64,000 nt of DNA from Streptomyces sclerotialus (GCF_040907265.1 NZ_JBFOHP010000002.1:5456001-5520000); one strand, 5' to 3'. Numbered from the stretch's first letter, positions 26,293 through 35,426 are shown. Numbers and translations: made by a program. Notes: a model not told the origin generated them from the letters alone.

Positions 26293-26418
26293 GTGGGGGG
26301 CTCCTTAGTGTCCGGGGGCCCGGCCGAGGTGTGGGGCAACGGCCGGGGCCCGCGGATGAACTGTGGTGCCGCTGAGTCTGCGCGAGATGTTCACGGCCGC
26401 GGAGATTTCATGTGGCGA

Positions 26419-26431
26419 TAGGACAGTCCAA
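26419..26431. promoter_or_regulatory. LysR-type T-N11-A site between snpA and snpR
   Basis: TAGGACAGTCCAA contains the partial palindrome GGACaGTCC inside a T-N11-A frame, within the 215-base divergent promoter. Candidate SnpR box. Confidence 0.35.
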
Positions 26432-26507
26432 TAACCCGTGGGGAATGTGTGGTTCGCGGGGTTTGGGTGGCTGGTGCGACACGTAAGGACGTCGTTATGC
26501 TCCGCGC

Positions 26508-27467
26508 GTGGAGCTTGAGGTGAGGCACCTACGCGCACTGTGCGCCATCGCCGACACCGGCAGCGTACGCAAGGCCGCCCGGCAACTGGGCATGACCCAG
26601 CCCTCCCTGACCACACAGCTGCGGCGCATCGAGAACGCCCTGGGCGGCCAGCTCTTCTTCCGTGAGCGCTCCGGCAGCCGGCCGACCCCGCTCGGCCACA
26701 CCGTTCTGCACCGCGCCCGGCCGATCGTCGCAGAGATGACCGCGCTGGTCGACGAGACGAGGTCGGCGGTGGTGCGCGAGCAGGGCACCCGGCTGCGCGT
26801 GGGCAGTACGGGGAGCCGCGCGGTGGCCGGCTGGCTGCGCAGGCTGCGGGCCCGGCTGCCCGAGACCGACACGACGATACGGATCGACCTCTCCGGCAAC
26901 ACCCTGCTCCAGATGGTCGCGGCCGGTCAGCTCGACGCGGCCTTCGTGCACGAGGTCGAGGGGGCGCCGCTGCGCGTCCCCGACGGCCTGGCCGAACGCG
27001 AACTCCTCGCCCGGGAGCCGCAGTTCATGGCGCTCCCGGCGACGCACCCGGCGGCCGCGCTGGAGTGCGTCACGCTGGCCGACCTCGCCGACGACCAGTG
27101 GATGGTCGACCCGTCGGTGGACGGCGAGTGGGCCGGACTGCGGCGGATCTTCACCGCGGCCGGGATGGACCCGCGCGTGGTGCACGGCGACTACCTCGCG
27201 GCGGCCGACCTGGTCGCGGCAGGCGAGGTCGTCACGCCCTGCCAGCCGACCTCCCGGCCCCGGCACGGGATGGTGGTCCGCCCGCTGTGCGGCGACCCGC
27301 TGGCCGTCCGGCTGTTCCTGGCGTACCGGGGCGGTGGCCGGGACACCGAGTGGGTCGACGCGCTCTTCGCCGACCTGCGGGCCGCATACATGGAAGTGGC
27401 CTGGTCGAGCACGGCCTACCGCAAGTGGCTGGTGCGCAACGAGAGCCTGCTGCCGGTGGGGTCCTAG
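26508..27467 (+). CDS. snpR: LysR-family regulator of the protease gene
   Basis: 319 residues with N-terminal HTH (SVRKAARQLGMTQPSLTTQLRRIE, about 20-43) and a periplasmic-binding-like effector domain at about 95-300. It is divergent from snpA, the arrangement known in Streptomyces where the LysR product activates the protease. The start may be GTG 26508 or GTG 26520; GGAG at 26510-26513 favours the latter by spacing. Confidence 0.85.
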   Translation: MELEVRHLRALCAIADTGSVRKAARQLGMTQPSLTTQLRRIENALGGQLFFRERSGSRPTPLGHTVLHRARPIVAEMTALVDETRSAVVREQGTRLRVGSTGSRAVAGWLRRLRARLPETDTTIRIDLSGNTLLQMVAAGQLDAAFVHEVEGAPLRVPDGLAERELLAREPQFMALPATHPAAALECVTLADLADDQWMVDPSVDGEWAGLRRIFTAAGMDPRVVHGDYLAAADLVAAGEVVTPCQPTSRPRHGMVVRPLCGDPLAVRLFLAYRGGGRDTEWVDALFADLRAAYMEVAWSSTAYRKWLVRNESLLPVGS

Positions 27468-27607
27468 CCATCTTCGGGGGCACGGGCGCCGCGTCTCCTG
27501 TATGCCGTGCGAGGGGCATCCGGGGTGAGGAGAATCCGTACCGGAGGCTCGTGCGCGGAAGGGCGGCAGGGCGGCCCGGAAAAATCTCGGGAATTCCTCC
27601 CGGCTTC

Positions 27608-27633
27608 TGTCGTGGTCCGGCCGCCGGCTCCGA
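27608..27633 (+). promoter_or_regulatory. Candidate ECF42-type promoter of the DGPF-sigma operon
   Basis: TGTCGT (27608-27613), 17 bases, CGA (27631-27633), 57 bases before the DGPF start. ECF42 promoters are reported to have TGTCGA at -35 and CGA near -10, so this fits autoregulation with one mismatch. Confidence 0.35.
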
Positions 27634-27690
27634 CGTCTCCGGCGAGAGGCGCCCAGCGGGGACGCCGAAGCTCCCGAAGGAGTGAGCGAC

Positions 27691-28104
27691 GTGAAGTACA
27701 TGCTGATGATCCAGGCGAGCCAGGCCGACTACGACGCCATGAACGGCAAGGACACCGGCAAGGCGCGGTGGACCGAGGCCGACCTGAAGGCGATGTTCCA
27801 GTTCATGGCGGCGCTCAACAACGACCTCGCCGAGAGCGGCGAGATGATCGACGGGCAGGGTCTGAGCGAGCCCGCCCAGGCCCGCGTCGTGTCCCCCGGC
27901 GAGGGCGGCGTGCCGGTCGTCGCCGACGGCCCGTACGGCGAGACCAAGGAGGTGCTCTGCGGCTACTGGCTGCTGGAGTGCGCCTCCCTGGACCGGGCCA
28001 CCGAGATCGCCAAGCGCATCCTGGAGTGCCCGGTCCCCGAGGGCGCCGGGAACGGCCCCGTCACGATCCGGGCCGTCCCCGACAGCCCGCCCTGCGACAT
28101 CTGA
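27691..28104 (+). CDS. YCII/DGPF-domain protein
   Basis: 137 residues, starting MKYMLMIQASQADYD, with the motif DGPYGETKE (about 75-83), which gives the DGPF family its name. These small proteins are genetically linked to ECF42 sigma factors and are thought to be their targets or modulators. GAAGGAG at 27676-27682 points to GTG 27691; an earlier in-frame GTG 27682 overlaps that site. The sigma gene starts 15 bases downstream. Confidence 0.85.
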   Translation: MKYMLMIQASQADYDAMNGKDTGKARWTEADLKAMFQFMAALNNDLAESGEMIDGQGLSEPAQARVVSPGEGGVPVVADGPYGETKEVLCGYWLLECASLDRATEIAKRILECPVPEGAGNGPVTIRAVPDSPPCDI

Positions 28105-28119
28105 GCCGGCCACCGGGCC

Positions 28120-29373
28120 GTGGGCGCACCGGAACGGACCGAGGACCTGCTGCGCAGTCTGGCGCCGCAGGTCATCGGCGCGCTCGTCCGGCGGTACGGT
28201 CACTTCGACCTCGCCGAGGACGCCGTGCAGGAAGCGCTGCTGGCCGCCGCCCTCCAGTGGCCGGCGGCCGGCCGCCCGGACAACCCGCGCGGCTGGCTGA
28301 TCAAGGTCGGTGCCCGCCGGCTGACGGACCTGCTGCGCAGCGAGGAGGCGCGCCGGCGACGCGAGGAGAAGGCATACGCGCTGACGCCGCGCGACGAGTT
28401 CCACGCTCCCGCGCCGGGGGAGAGCCGCGCCCCCGGTGCGGACGACACGCTCACCCTGCTGTTCCTGTGCTGCCACCCCGCGCTCACCCCGGCCGCGCAG
28501 ACCGCGCTGACGCTGCGCGCGGTCGGCGGCCTCACCACGGCCGAGATCGCCCGCGCCTACCTGGTGCCGGAGCCTACGATGGCGCAGCGCATCACCCGCG
28601 CCAAGCAACGGGTCAGGGAGGCGGGCGGGCGCTTCCGGCAGCCGGCCCCCGAGGACCGCGCCGCGCGGCTCGACGCGGTCCTGCAGGTCCTCTATCTGAT
28701 CTTCAACGAGGGGTACACCGCGACCTCCGGCAGCCGGCTGCACCGCGTCGAGCTGTCCCAGGAGGCCGTCCGGCTGACCCGCGCGCTGCACGCGCTGCTC
28801 CCCGAGGACGGCGAGGTCGCCGGACTGCTGGCCCTGATGCTGCTGACCGACGCCCGGCGCGCCGCGCGCACGGCACCCGACGGGACGCTCGTCCCGCTCG
28901 CCGAACAGGACCGCGGCGCGTGGGACCGGAAGGCGATCGCCGAGGGTGTGGCGCTGGTCAGCGACGCGCTCCGCCGCGCCCCGCTCGGGCCGTACCAGCT
29001 GCAGGCCGCCATCGCCGCGGTGCACGACGAGGCGGAGCGCCCCGAGGACACCGACTGGCGCGAGATCCTCGGCCTGTACCGGCTGCTGCACCGGATCGCC
29101 CCCAGCCCGGTGGTCACCCTCAACGAGGCGGTCGCCCTCGCCATGGTCAGCGGACCCCGGGCCGGGCTGGACCTCCTCGCCACCCTCGCCGGCGATCCGC
29201 ACCTGGCGGGCCACCACCGCCTCGAAGCGACCCGTGCGCACCTCCTGGAGCAGGCCGGGGAGACCGAGGAGGCCCGTGCGGCGTACGGACGCGCCGCCGA
29301 GCGGGCACTCGGCCTGCCGGAGAAGCGGTACCTCCAGACCCGGGCGGCGCGGCTGCGGGAAGGAACCGGCTGA
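28120..29373 (+). CDS. ECF42-family RNA polymerase sigma factor
   Basis: 417 residues: sigma region 2 (FDLAEDAVQEALLAAALQWP), region 4 (LTTAEIARAYLVPEPTMAQRITRAK), then a C-terminal extension of about 200 residues with TPR-like helices (LGLYRLLHRIAPSPVVTLNEAVALAM) and the LIFNEGY motif. The extension is diagnostic for ECF42, which has no anti-sigma partner and is regulated through that domain. Start GTG 28120. It forms an operon with the DGPF gene. Confidence 0.88.
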   Translation: MGAPERTEDLLRSLAPQVIGALVRRYGHFDLAEDAVQEALLAAALQWPAAGRPDNPRGWLIKVGARRLTDLLRSEEARRRREEKAYALTPRDEFHAPAPGESRAPGADDTLTLLFLCCHPALTPAAQTALTLRAVGGLTTAEIARAYLVPEPTMAQRITRAKQRVREAGGRFRQPAPEDRAARLDAVLQVLYLIFNEGYTATSGSRLHRVELSQEAVRLTRALHALLPEDGEVAGLLALMLLTDARRAARTAPDGTLVPLAEQDRGAWDRKAIAEGVALVSDALRRAPLGPYQLQAAIAAVHDEAERPEDTDWREILGLYRLLHRIAPSPVVTLNEAVALAMVSGPRAGLDLLATLAGDPHLAGHHRLEATRAHLLEQAGETEEARAAYGRAAERALGLPEKRYLQTRAARLREGTG

Positions 29374-29379
29374 CCGCGG

Positions 29380-29799
29380 TCAGAGCCGGCGTATCCGCGC
29401 GGAAATGCCGTGCCCGACAAAGGCGTAGATGATTGCCGGCAGGCCGAAGTTGAGGAACACGCGAAGGCCTTCGGTGTCCATGGTGAAAATGTCCTGCGAC
29501 CACCACGCGAGACCGTTCGCGACGCTTTCCACGAAATCGACGAAGACGTTCGCCTGATTCGCGCCGAGCAGGTACAGCAGGATCCACAGCACGAGGAAAC
29601 CCGCGGCGATGTCGGCGATCGTGTGGACGATCAGTGCCGTCCGGGCCGTGCCCGCGCCGTCACGGGGGCGCCGGTACCGCTCGCGGCTCCGGTCGTCGTA
29701 GGCCGGCCGCCCCTGGGCGTACGGGGCGTACCCGGCGTCGTAGGGGCCCTGCGGGGGGTGCGGCCCGGGCGTCGGCACGGAGCCGTGGGGGTGGGTCAC
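29380..29799 (-). CDS. Small membrane protein
   Basis: 139 residues from GTG 29799 (MTHPHGSVP). The first 50 residues are proline/tyrosine-rich and cytoplasmic, followed by helices at about 52-76 (TALIVHTIADIAAGFLVLWI) and 108-128. No catalytic motif. It is convergent with the sigma gene, stop codons 7 bases apart. The start codon is uncertain because the ribosome site is weak. Confidence 0.65.
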   Translation of the reverse strand: MTHPHGSVPTPGPHPPQGPYDAGYAPYAQGRPAYDDRSRERYRRPRDGAGTARTALIVHTIADIAAGFLVLWILLYLLGANQANVFVDFVESVANGLAWWSQDIFTMDTEGLRVFLNFGLPAIIYAFVGHGISARIRRL

Positions 29800-30196
29800 G
29801 GGAATGTCCAATCCGGCGCGGCACGCCTCGGCGGTAAGGAAATGATCACGGCCGGTGGTACGCGCATCCGGCCGGTGGTCCCCGCGGCTGCGCTCGGCAT
29901 CCGCATCTCCGTCTGCGCCGGGCGGCCCCCGTCGCGTTACACCCGCCCGCGATACGCCGCCAAAAGAATCCGTGGGTGAAATGCACCGGGAAATCCGCCC
30001 GGAATTCCCCGCGGCCCGAATCCGCCGAGGGCCGGCCGGCACCGTTCGGGTGCGGCGCGGAAGACGGGATTCCGGTGGGGTCGTCCGCTCGCCGCTGATC
30101 GTGCGGAACCAGCCGATAGGCTGGGGGGTGGGCCCGCTGCGAAATGGCAGGCGGAAAGCGGCGGTGCGGCGAGTACGGGAGAGCGGGTGAACGCCG
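29800..30196. other. Intergenic region before the GAF-ANTAR pair
   Basis: 397 bases with moderately lower GC around 29960-30070. It presumably holds divergent promoters for the membrane protein and the GAF-ANTAR operon. No gene or clear repeat seen. Confidence 0.45.
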
Positions 30197-30931
30197 GTGG
30201 GTACGAGTGCACGGATGGCCGCCGTGCTGCAGGACCTGCATCCCGTCCGCGACGGCAAGGGCGTGATCGGCAGCGACCCGCGTGCCTGCGCCCAGGCGCT
30301 GGGCGTGGACGGCATAGCCCTGTCCCTGCTCTCCAGCGACCAGGCGGCCGAGGTGGTGTGGGTGGCGCCGGGCGCGAGCGGCCCGCTGGAGGACCTCCAG
30401 TTCACGCTGGGCGAGGGCCCCGGCGTCGACGCGATGACCCACGGCGCCGTGCTGATCGAACCGGACCTGACGCGGCTCCCCGCCGACCGCTGGCCCCTGC
30501 TGCTGCCCGAACTGGCGTCGCTCGGCATCGGCGCGGTGTTCTGCTTCCCCTTGCTGGTCGGCCGCGTCTGCCTGGGCGTACTGACCCTCCAGCGGCAGGC
30601 GGCGGGGCCGCTGTCCGACGCCGGCATGGACGACGCGCTGATCCTGACCGGCGCGCTGACCGCCGTGCTCCTGGACGGCGGAGCCGTGAGCGACGCGCTC
30701 CTGGCCCTGGAGCGCCCGTCCGACCTCTACCGTGCGGCCGTCCACCAGGCGACCGGCATGATCAGTGTGCAGGCGGAGATCCCGCTGTCCCAGGCGCTGC
30801 TCCGGCTGCGCGCGTACGCCTACCGGTACGGACGGCCCATCCTGGAGGTCGCCGAGGATGTGGTCGCCAGGCGTCTGGACTTCCGAGATGATGGACCCGA
30901 GCCGGACGTGTCCGGCCGGAAGAGGGGATGA
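30197..30931 (+). CDS. GAF-ANTAR regulatory protein 1
   Basis: 244 residues: a GAF domain (about 15-160; FTLGEGPGVDAM and CFPLLVGRVCLGVL) and a C-terminal ANTAR RNA-binding domain (about 180-230; HQATGMISVQAEIPLSQALLRLRAYA). ANTAR proteins bind paired hexaloop hairpins to prevent termination. GTG 30197 was chosen; ATG 30215 would also give a full GAF. Its stop overlaps the next start by ATGA. Confidence 0.8.
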   Translation: MGTSARMAAVLQDLHPVRDGKGVIGSDPRACAQALGVDGIALSLLSSDQAAEVVWVAPGASGPLEDLQFTLGEGPGVDAMTHGAVLIEPDLTRLPADRWPLLLPELASLGIGAVFCFPLLVGRVCLGVLTLQRQAAGPLSDAGMDDALILTGALTAVLLDGGAVSDALLALERPSDLYRAAVHQATGMISVQAEIPLSQALLRLRAYAYRYGRPILEVAEDVVARRLDFRDDGPEPDVSGRKRG

Positions 30932-31665
30932 TGGCGGTGGCTCCGCAGGAAAGGGCGCTGCAGGCGTTCGGTGAAGCGGTCGGCACGCTGCTCGACGACT
31001 TCGACCTGATCGACGCCCTGCACCGGCTGTGTGTCCGGGGCGTCGAACTCCTCGATGTCACCGCGGTCGGCGTCATGCTCGCCGATCCGCACGGCGGCCT
31101 CCAGGTGGTCGCGGTCTCCGACGAGCGGACCCGGCTGCTGGAGCTGTTCGCGCTGCAGAGCGACAGCGGCCCGTGCGCGGAGAGCCACCACTCGGGCGAG
31201 CCCCGGCTGAACGTGCCCCTCACCACCCCCGCCGGCACCGCCCCGCTCCCGTTCACCGAACGCGCCCGGCAGGCCGGGTACGCCACCGCCCACGCCCTGC
31301 CGCTGCGGCTGCGGCAGCGGCCCATCGGCGCGATAGGGCTGCTGCACGCGGGACCGCACACCCTCGGCCCGTCGGAGGCACGGCTCGGCCGGACCCTCGC
31401 CGACGTGGCGACCATCGCCGTCCTCCAGCAGCAGACCGCCGAGCGCGGCAACGTCGAACGGGCGCAGGTGCAGGCGGCCCTCGTCAGCCGTACCGTCATC
31501 GAGCAGGCCAAGGGCGTCCTCGCGGAACACTGGGCCACCGGCGTCGACGAGGCGTTCGACGTACTGCGCGGCTACGCCCGCGCACACCGCGAGCGGCTGG
31601 CCGACCTCGCCCGCCAGGTCGTCGACGGCACGCTCGACGAGTCGGCCCTCCGCAACGCCGGCTAG
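30928..31665 (+). CDS. GAF-ANTAR regulatory protein 2
   Basis: 245 residues, paralogous to the upstream gene: GAF at about 20-165 (SDSGPCAESHHSGE; GAIGLLHAG) and ANTAR at about 175-235 (SRTVIEQAKGVLAEHWATGVDEAFDVLRGYARAHR). The AKG-L-AE pattern is the best-conserved ANTAR signature. It is translationally coupled to GAF-ANTAR 1 (ATGA), so the two may form heterodimers. Confidence 0.85.
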   Translation: MMAVAPQERALQAFGEAVGTLLDDFDLIDALHRLCVRGVELLDVTAVGVMLADPHGGLQVVAVSDERTRLLELFALQSDSGPCAESHHSGEPRLNVPLTTPAGTAPLPFTERARQAGYATAHALPLRLRQRPIGAIGLLHAGPHTLGPSEARLGRTLADVATIAVLQQQTAERGNVERAQVQAALVSRTVIEQAKGVLAEHWATGVDEAFDVLRGYARAHRERLADLARQVVDGTLDESALRNAG

Positions 31666-31705
31666 GGCGTCCCGGGCGGGGCTGTGGGGCTTCCGTCCGT
31701 ACGCC

Positions 31706-32446
31706 TCACGCGGGCCCCCGGGGGTCGTGACCGTCGCTCGCCCCGCCACCGGCCGCTCCGCCGAGCAGCCGGGTCAGCGTCTCCTCGGCGACGTCGGGCA
31801 GCGGCCGGCCACTGCCGAACGCGTCGGCGCGCAGCCGGGCGAGCGCCTCCCCGACGGGCACGCCCATCCGCTGGGAGAGCACGCCGGCCGCACGGTGCGT
31901 GCGGCCCCAGTGCGCGTCCATCGCCGGTGTCGGTTCCCACGGCAGGGCGCCCGGCGCCGTCAGCAGTGCCACCGTCGCGGCCCGCGTGGCCTCGGCGCAC
32001 TCCTCCAGGGTGGCCTCGTCCGGGTCCCACGCCTCCCGCCGCAGCAGGTCCACCGAGCCGATCGGGTGTTCCGCGTCGTCGTCGGTCATCGGGAAGGCGT
32101 ACACCGCCCCGACCTCCGGGAGCTGCTCGCGCGCCGCGGGGCCGAAGAGCGGCCACTGCGTCAGCCGGCCGTGCAGGTCCGGCACGATCACCGGCTGTCC
32201 GGTCGCAGCGGCCGTCACGCACGGCCCCTCGCCCATCTCGAACTGGACCTGCTCCAGCCGCAGCGCCGCGGTACCGCTCGCGTGCAGGAGCTGCCGGTCG
32301 GGTGTGTCGGTGAGCAGCGAGAGCGTCGCCCCGTCCACCGGCAGCGCCTGGCAGAGGGCGGCACACAGCCGCTCGGGCAGGCTCTGCGAGTCCGCTTCGG
32401 CGGCAGCGGCGAGTACGTGCTCCGCGGCGGCGGACGGCTCCCTCAT
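31706..32446 (-). CDS. GAF-ANTAR regulatory protein 3
   Basis: 246 residues, convergent with the preceding pair and similar in layout: GAF (about 20-165; FEMGEGPCVTAAATGQP; AVYAFPMTDDDAEHPIGSVDLLRRE) and ANTAR (about 180-235; HRAAGVLSQRMGVPVGEALARLRADAFGSGRPL). Start ATG 32446. Three such proteins in 2.3 kb suggest local duplication. Confidence 0.82.
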   Translation of the reverse strand: MREPSAAAEHVLAAAAEADSQSLPERLCAALCQALPVDGATLSLLTDTPDRQLLHASGTAALRLEQVQFEMGEGPCVTAAATGQPVIVPDLHGRLTQWPLFGPAAREQLPEVGAVYAFPMTDDDAEHPIGSVDLLRREAWDPDEATLEECAEATRAATVALLTAPGALPWEPTPAMDAHWGRTHRAAGVLSQRMGVPVGEALARLRADAFGSGRPLPDVAEETLTRLLGGAAGGGASDGHDPRGPA

Positions 32447-33002
32447 ACGATCACACGCTCCGGTCGGAGGTCCGTCGGTACGGCGTACCTCGACGGGTAA
32501 CCCTCCGGCCGCCGCCGCAAACCCGGACGACCGCCGGGGCGGTAGGGACACCGAGGCCGGCCGATGAACCGTACGAGCGAGGTCCCGCAGGTCTCGGCTG
32601 CCGGCCGACGCCCATGCCGTGCGTCTGTCACCGGCTCTGCTGTTGGTGCGGGTCGGGACACGGCATTCAGGGGGCCGTCCCGGTGCGGCGGGATGCGTAG
32701 GGCCTGGCCTGTGCCGGCATCGGATCCGGTCAAACCCATGATCACCAGTCCGGCACCCGTCTCCGCCGGGCCGCGAGCCGTGCGGCCCGTCCCGCCCGGG
32801 CCAGGGCGGTGGCCGTCCCGGAGCACCGGAGATCCCGGCAGCAACGCGGCGCCCCGCGTACGGGTCGGCCGGAGCGTGCTGCGGCGGATTACCGCCCCCG
32901 GCGTTTTGTCTTCCGCCCCGGGGCCGTAAAGGCTGGCGGCCTCCCGAGCCGTACCGCACCGGCTCAGCCCGCCCCCGGGTCTTTCGCCGACGGGGAGAGG
33001 AT
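32447..33002. other. 556-base gap between GAF-ANTAR 3 and the reductase
   Basis: Open reading exists on the minus strand, but the codon pattern and composition look non-coding and no domain is recognisable. It should contain the promoters of the two divergent genes. A run CCCCGGCGTTTTGTCTTCCG at 32890-32909 is the least GC-rich part. Confidence 0.45.
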
Positions 33003-34145
33003 GTGCGCAGTATGGTCCGTCTCTTGCCTCGCAGGGTGCTGACCGAGGGTGCCGTCCGCCTGGTGCTGGGAGCGGCGGGACGGCTCACCACGCCCCTGCT
33101 GCCGGACGACTACCTGGCGCTGGCCGATCCCCTCCTGTCGCGACGGTGGCCGGCCGGGCGGGTGGAGGAGGTACGAGCGGAGACGGCGGAAGCATCGACC
33201 TTGGTGCTCCGTCCCGGCCACGGCTGGCGGCCCGCGCACCGGGCCGGGCAGTACGTTCCACTCGGCGTACGGATCGACGGCGTGCTGCACTGGCGTGCCT
33301 ACTCGCTCACCACGCCGCCCGACGGGCCCGGAGAACCGTTCTCGATCACGGTCAAGGCCCTGCCGGAGGGCCGCGTCTCCCGGTACCTGGCCCACCGCCT
33401 CCGGCCGGGGGACGTGCTGCGCCTCGGCCCGGCCCAGGGCACCTTCCACTTGCCCGCGCCACCACCTCGGCGAGTGCTGCTGCTCACCGCGGGGATCGGC
33501 ATCACCCCGGTCATGGCCATGCTGCGCGCCCTCAGTGATGAGGGGGGCACGGCGGGCACGGACGTGCTGCTGGTGCACTCTTCCCCCGACCCCGGCCGCA
33601 CGGTCTTCGGCCCGGAACTGCGGGCGATGGCCGAGCGCCTGCCCTGGTTCCGGCTGCACGAGCACCACACCCGCGCCGGCGCCCGCCCGGCCGGCCATCT
33701 CACCCCGGCGCGGCTGCCCGCCGTCTGTCCGGACTGGCGCGAGCGCGCCACCTGGGCCTGCGGCCCCGCCGCGCTGCTGGAATCCGCCGAACGGCTCTGG
33801 GCCGCTGCGGGACTGGCCGACCGTCTCCACGTCGAGCGGTTCCGGCCCCTGCCGCCGGGGCCGTCCAGCCCTGCCGGCAGCCTGTCCTCGGACGCGCGGG
33901 TGCGCTTCGCAGCGAGCGGGGTGGAGACCACCGTGGGCGCCGGCACGCCGCTGCTGCAGGCCGGGGAGGCCGCCGGGGTGGCCATGCCGAGCGGCTGCCG
34001 CATGGGCATCTGCTTCGGCTGCGTCACCCCACTGCTGCACGGCCGGGTCCGTGACCTGCGCACCGGCGAGGTGCACGGCGAGCCGGGCGATCTGATCCAG
34101 ACCTGCGTATCGGCCGCCTGCGGCCCTGTCACCCTCGACCTGTGA
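33003..34145 (+). CDS. Ferredoxin reductase-type oxidoreductase with C-terminal [2Fe-2S] domain
   Basis: 380 residues. FAD-binding barrel (about 45-150; HWRAYSLTTPP is the RxYS motif), NAD-binding domain (about 155-275; LLLTAGIGITPVMAML), then a plant-type ferredoxin (about 290-380) with Cys in SGCRMGICFGC and a final Cys in IQTC. It passes electrons from NAD(P)H to the iron-sulfur centre and on to the desaturase encoded next, 69 bases away. The arrangement matches the mycobacterial Rv3230c-DesA3 pair. GGGGAGAGG precedes GTG 33003. Confidence 0.87.
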   Translation: MRSMVRLLPRRVLTEGAVRLVLGAAGRLTTPLLPDDYLALADPLLSRRWPAGRVEEVRAETAEASTLVLRPGHGWRPAHRAGQYVPLGVRIDGVLHWRAYSLTTPPDGPGEPFSITVKALPEGRVSRYLAHRLRPGDVLRLGPAQGTFHLPAPPPRRVLLLTAGIGITPVMAMLRALSDEGGTAGTDVLLVHSSPDPGRTVFGPELRAMAERLPWFRLHEHHTRAGARPAGHLTPARLPAVCPDWRERATWACGPAALLESAERLWAAAGLADRLHVERFRPLPPGPSSPAGSLSSDARVRFAASGVETTVGAGTPLLQAGEAAGVAMPSGCRMGICFGCVTPLLHGRVRDLRTGEVHGEPGDLIQTCVSAACGPVTLDL

Positions 34146-34214
34146 AGCCCCGCATCGCTTCGCGGATCTCTGTCCTGCGTATTCCTGCGCGCCTCACCGG
34201 AGGAGCCGTCCACC

Positions 34215-35351
34215 ATGGTCACAGCTGTTCCGACCGAGCCGGTCCTGCCCGATTCGCCTGACGTGCCCCCGCGGGGCACGGACACCGAAGCTCTGGGCCG
34301 TGCGCTCGACCGTATCCGTGCCGATGTCCTCGCCCGCCGCGGCGCGGAGGACGCCCGCTACATCCACACCGTCGTGGCCGTCCACCGCCGCCTGGAGATC
34401 GGCGGACGCGCCGCGCTGGCGGTCTCCTTGCTGCCCCCGGCCTGGCTCGTCGGCACGGCCGCGCTCACCACCGCCAAGATCCTGGAGAACCTGGAACTCG
34501 GGCACAACATCATGCACGGCCAGTGGGACTGGATGCGCGACCCGGCGATCCACTCCACCACCTGGGAATGGGACAACCCGACCCCTGCCTACGCCTGGAA
34601 GCACACCCACAACCACATCCACCACACGTGGACCAATGTCGTCGGCCGCGACCGCGACCTGGGGTTCACCGTCCTGCGGATGACCAAGGACCAGGCGTGG
34701 CGCCCCGTCCATCTCTTCCAGCCCTTCTACACGGCCCTGGGTGCGCCCTTCTTCGAGTGGCTGGCCGCCCTGTACGACCTGGAGGCCGACGCCGTCCTCC
34801 AACGCCGCAAGTCCCTGCGGGCCTTCCTCCGTGACGCCACCGGCACCGTGCGGAAAGGAGTCCGCCAGGCCGCCAAGGACTACCTGTTCTTCCCCGTGCT
34901 CGCCGGGCCCTCCGCCCTGCCCTGCCTGCTCGGCAACCTCACTGCCAACACCGCGCGCAGCTTGTGGGCCCACACCGTCATCTTCTGCGGCCACTTCCCC
35001 GACGGCGTCCGCTCCTTCACCGTCGAGGAGACCGAGAACGAGACCCGCGGCCAGTGGTACCTGCGCCAGGCTCTCGGATCGGCCGACATCGAGGGCGGCA
35101 CCGTCCTCCACGTCCTCTCCGGCAACCTCAGCCACCAGATCGAACACCATCTCTTCCCGGACCTGCCGAGCAACCGCTACGCCGAGATCGCTCCCCGCGT
35201 CCGCGAAGTCCTCACCGCCCACGGCGTCCCGTACACCACGGGCCCCCTCCTCAAGCAGTACGCCTCCACCTGGGCGCGCATCTGCCGCATGGCGCTGCCG
35301 GACCTCCGCCGGACGACGCGGAGCAGGCCGGAAGGCGACGAGTCCGTCTGA
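34215..35351 (+). CDS. Membrane fatty-acid (acyl-CoA) desaturase, DesA3-like
   Basis: 378 residues with the three histidine boxes of di-iron membrane desaturases: HNIMHGQWD, HTHNHIHHTW and QIEHHLFP. Hydrophobic segments flank the boxes, though with fewer obvious helices than plant enzymes. It inserts a double bond into a stearoyl-type chain using electrons from the adjacent reductase. A GGAGGAG site and ATG 34215 are clear. A hairpin follows the stop. Confidence 0.87.
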   Translation: MVTAVPTEPVLPDSPDVPPRGTDTEALGRALDRIRADVLARRGAEDARYIHTVVAVHRRLEIGGRAALAVSLLPPAWLVGTAALTTAKILENLELGHNIMHGQWDWMRDPAIHSTTWEWDNPTPAYAWKHTHNHIHHTWTNVVGRDRDLGFTVLRMTKDQAWRPVHLFQPFYTALGAPFFEWLAALYDLEADAVLQRRKSLRAFLRDATGTVRKGVRQAAKDYLFFPVLAGPSALPCLLGNLTANTARSLWAHTVIFCGHFPDGVRSFTVEETENETRGQWYLRQALGSADIEGGTVLHVLSGNLSHQIEHHLFPDLPSNRYAEIAPRVREVLTAHGVPYTTGPLLKQYASTWARICRMALPDLRRTTRSRPEGDESV

Positions 35352-35360
35352 GGGGCACAC

Positions 35361-35393
35361 CGGCCGGGGCCCCTGCCCCTTCGGCCCCGGCCG
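35361..35393 (+). terminator. Terminator of the reductase-desaturase operon
   Basis: CGGCCGGGGC (35361-35370) pairs with GCCCCGGCCG (35384-35393), 10 bp, 13-base loop, 9 bases after the stop. Confidence 0.6.
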
Positions 35394-35426
35394 GGGGCCG
35401 GGGCCGGCCGGGGAACAGCCCAGGAC

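Noticed and set aside
32447..33002. Minus-strand extension of GAF-ANTAR 3 to 33091
   Set aside because: The GAF domain begins right after ATG 32446; the upstream part has no domain and non-coding composition.
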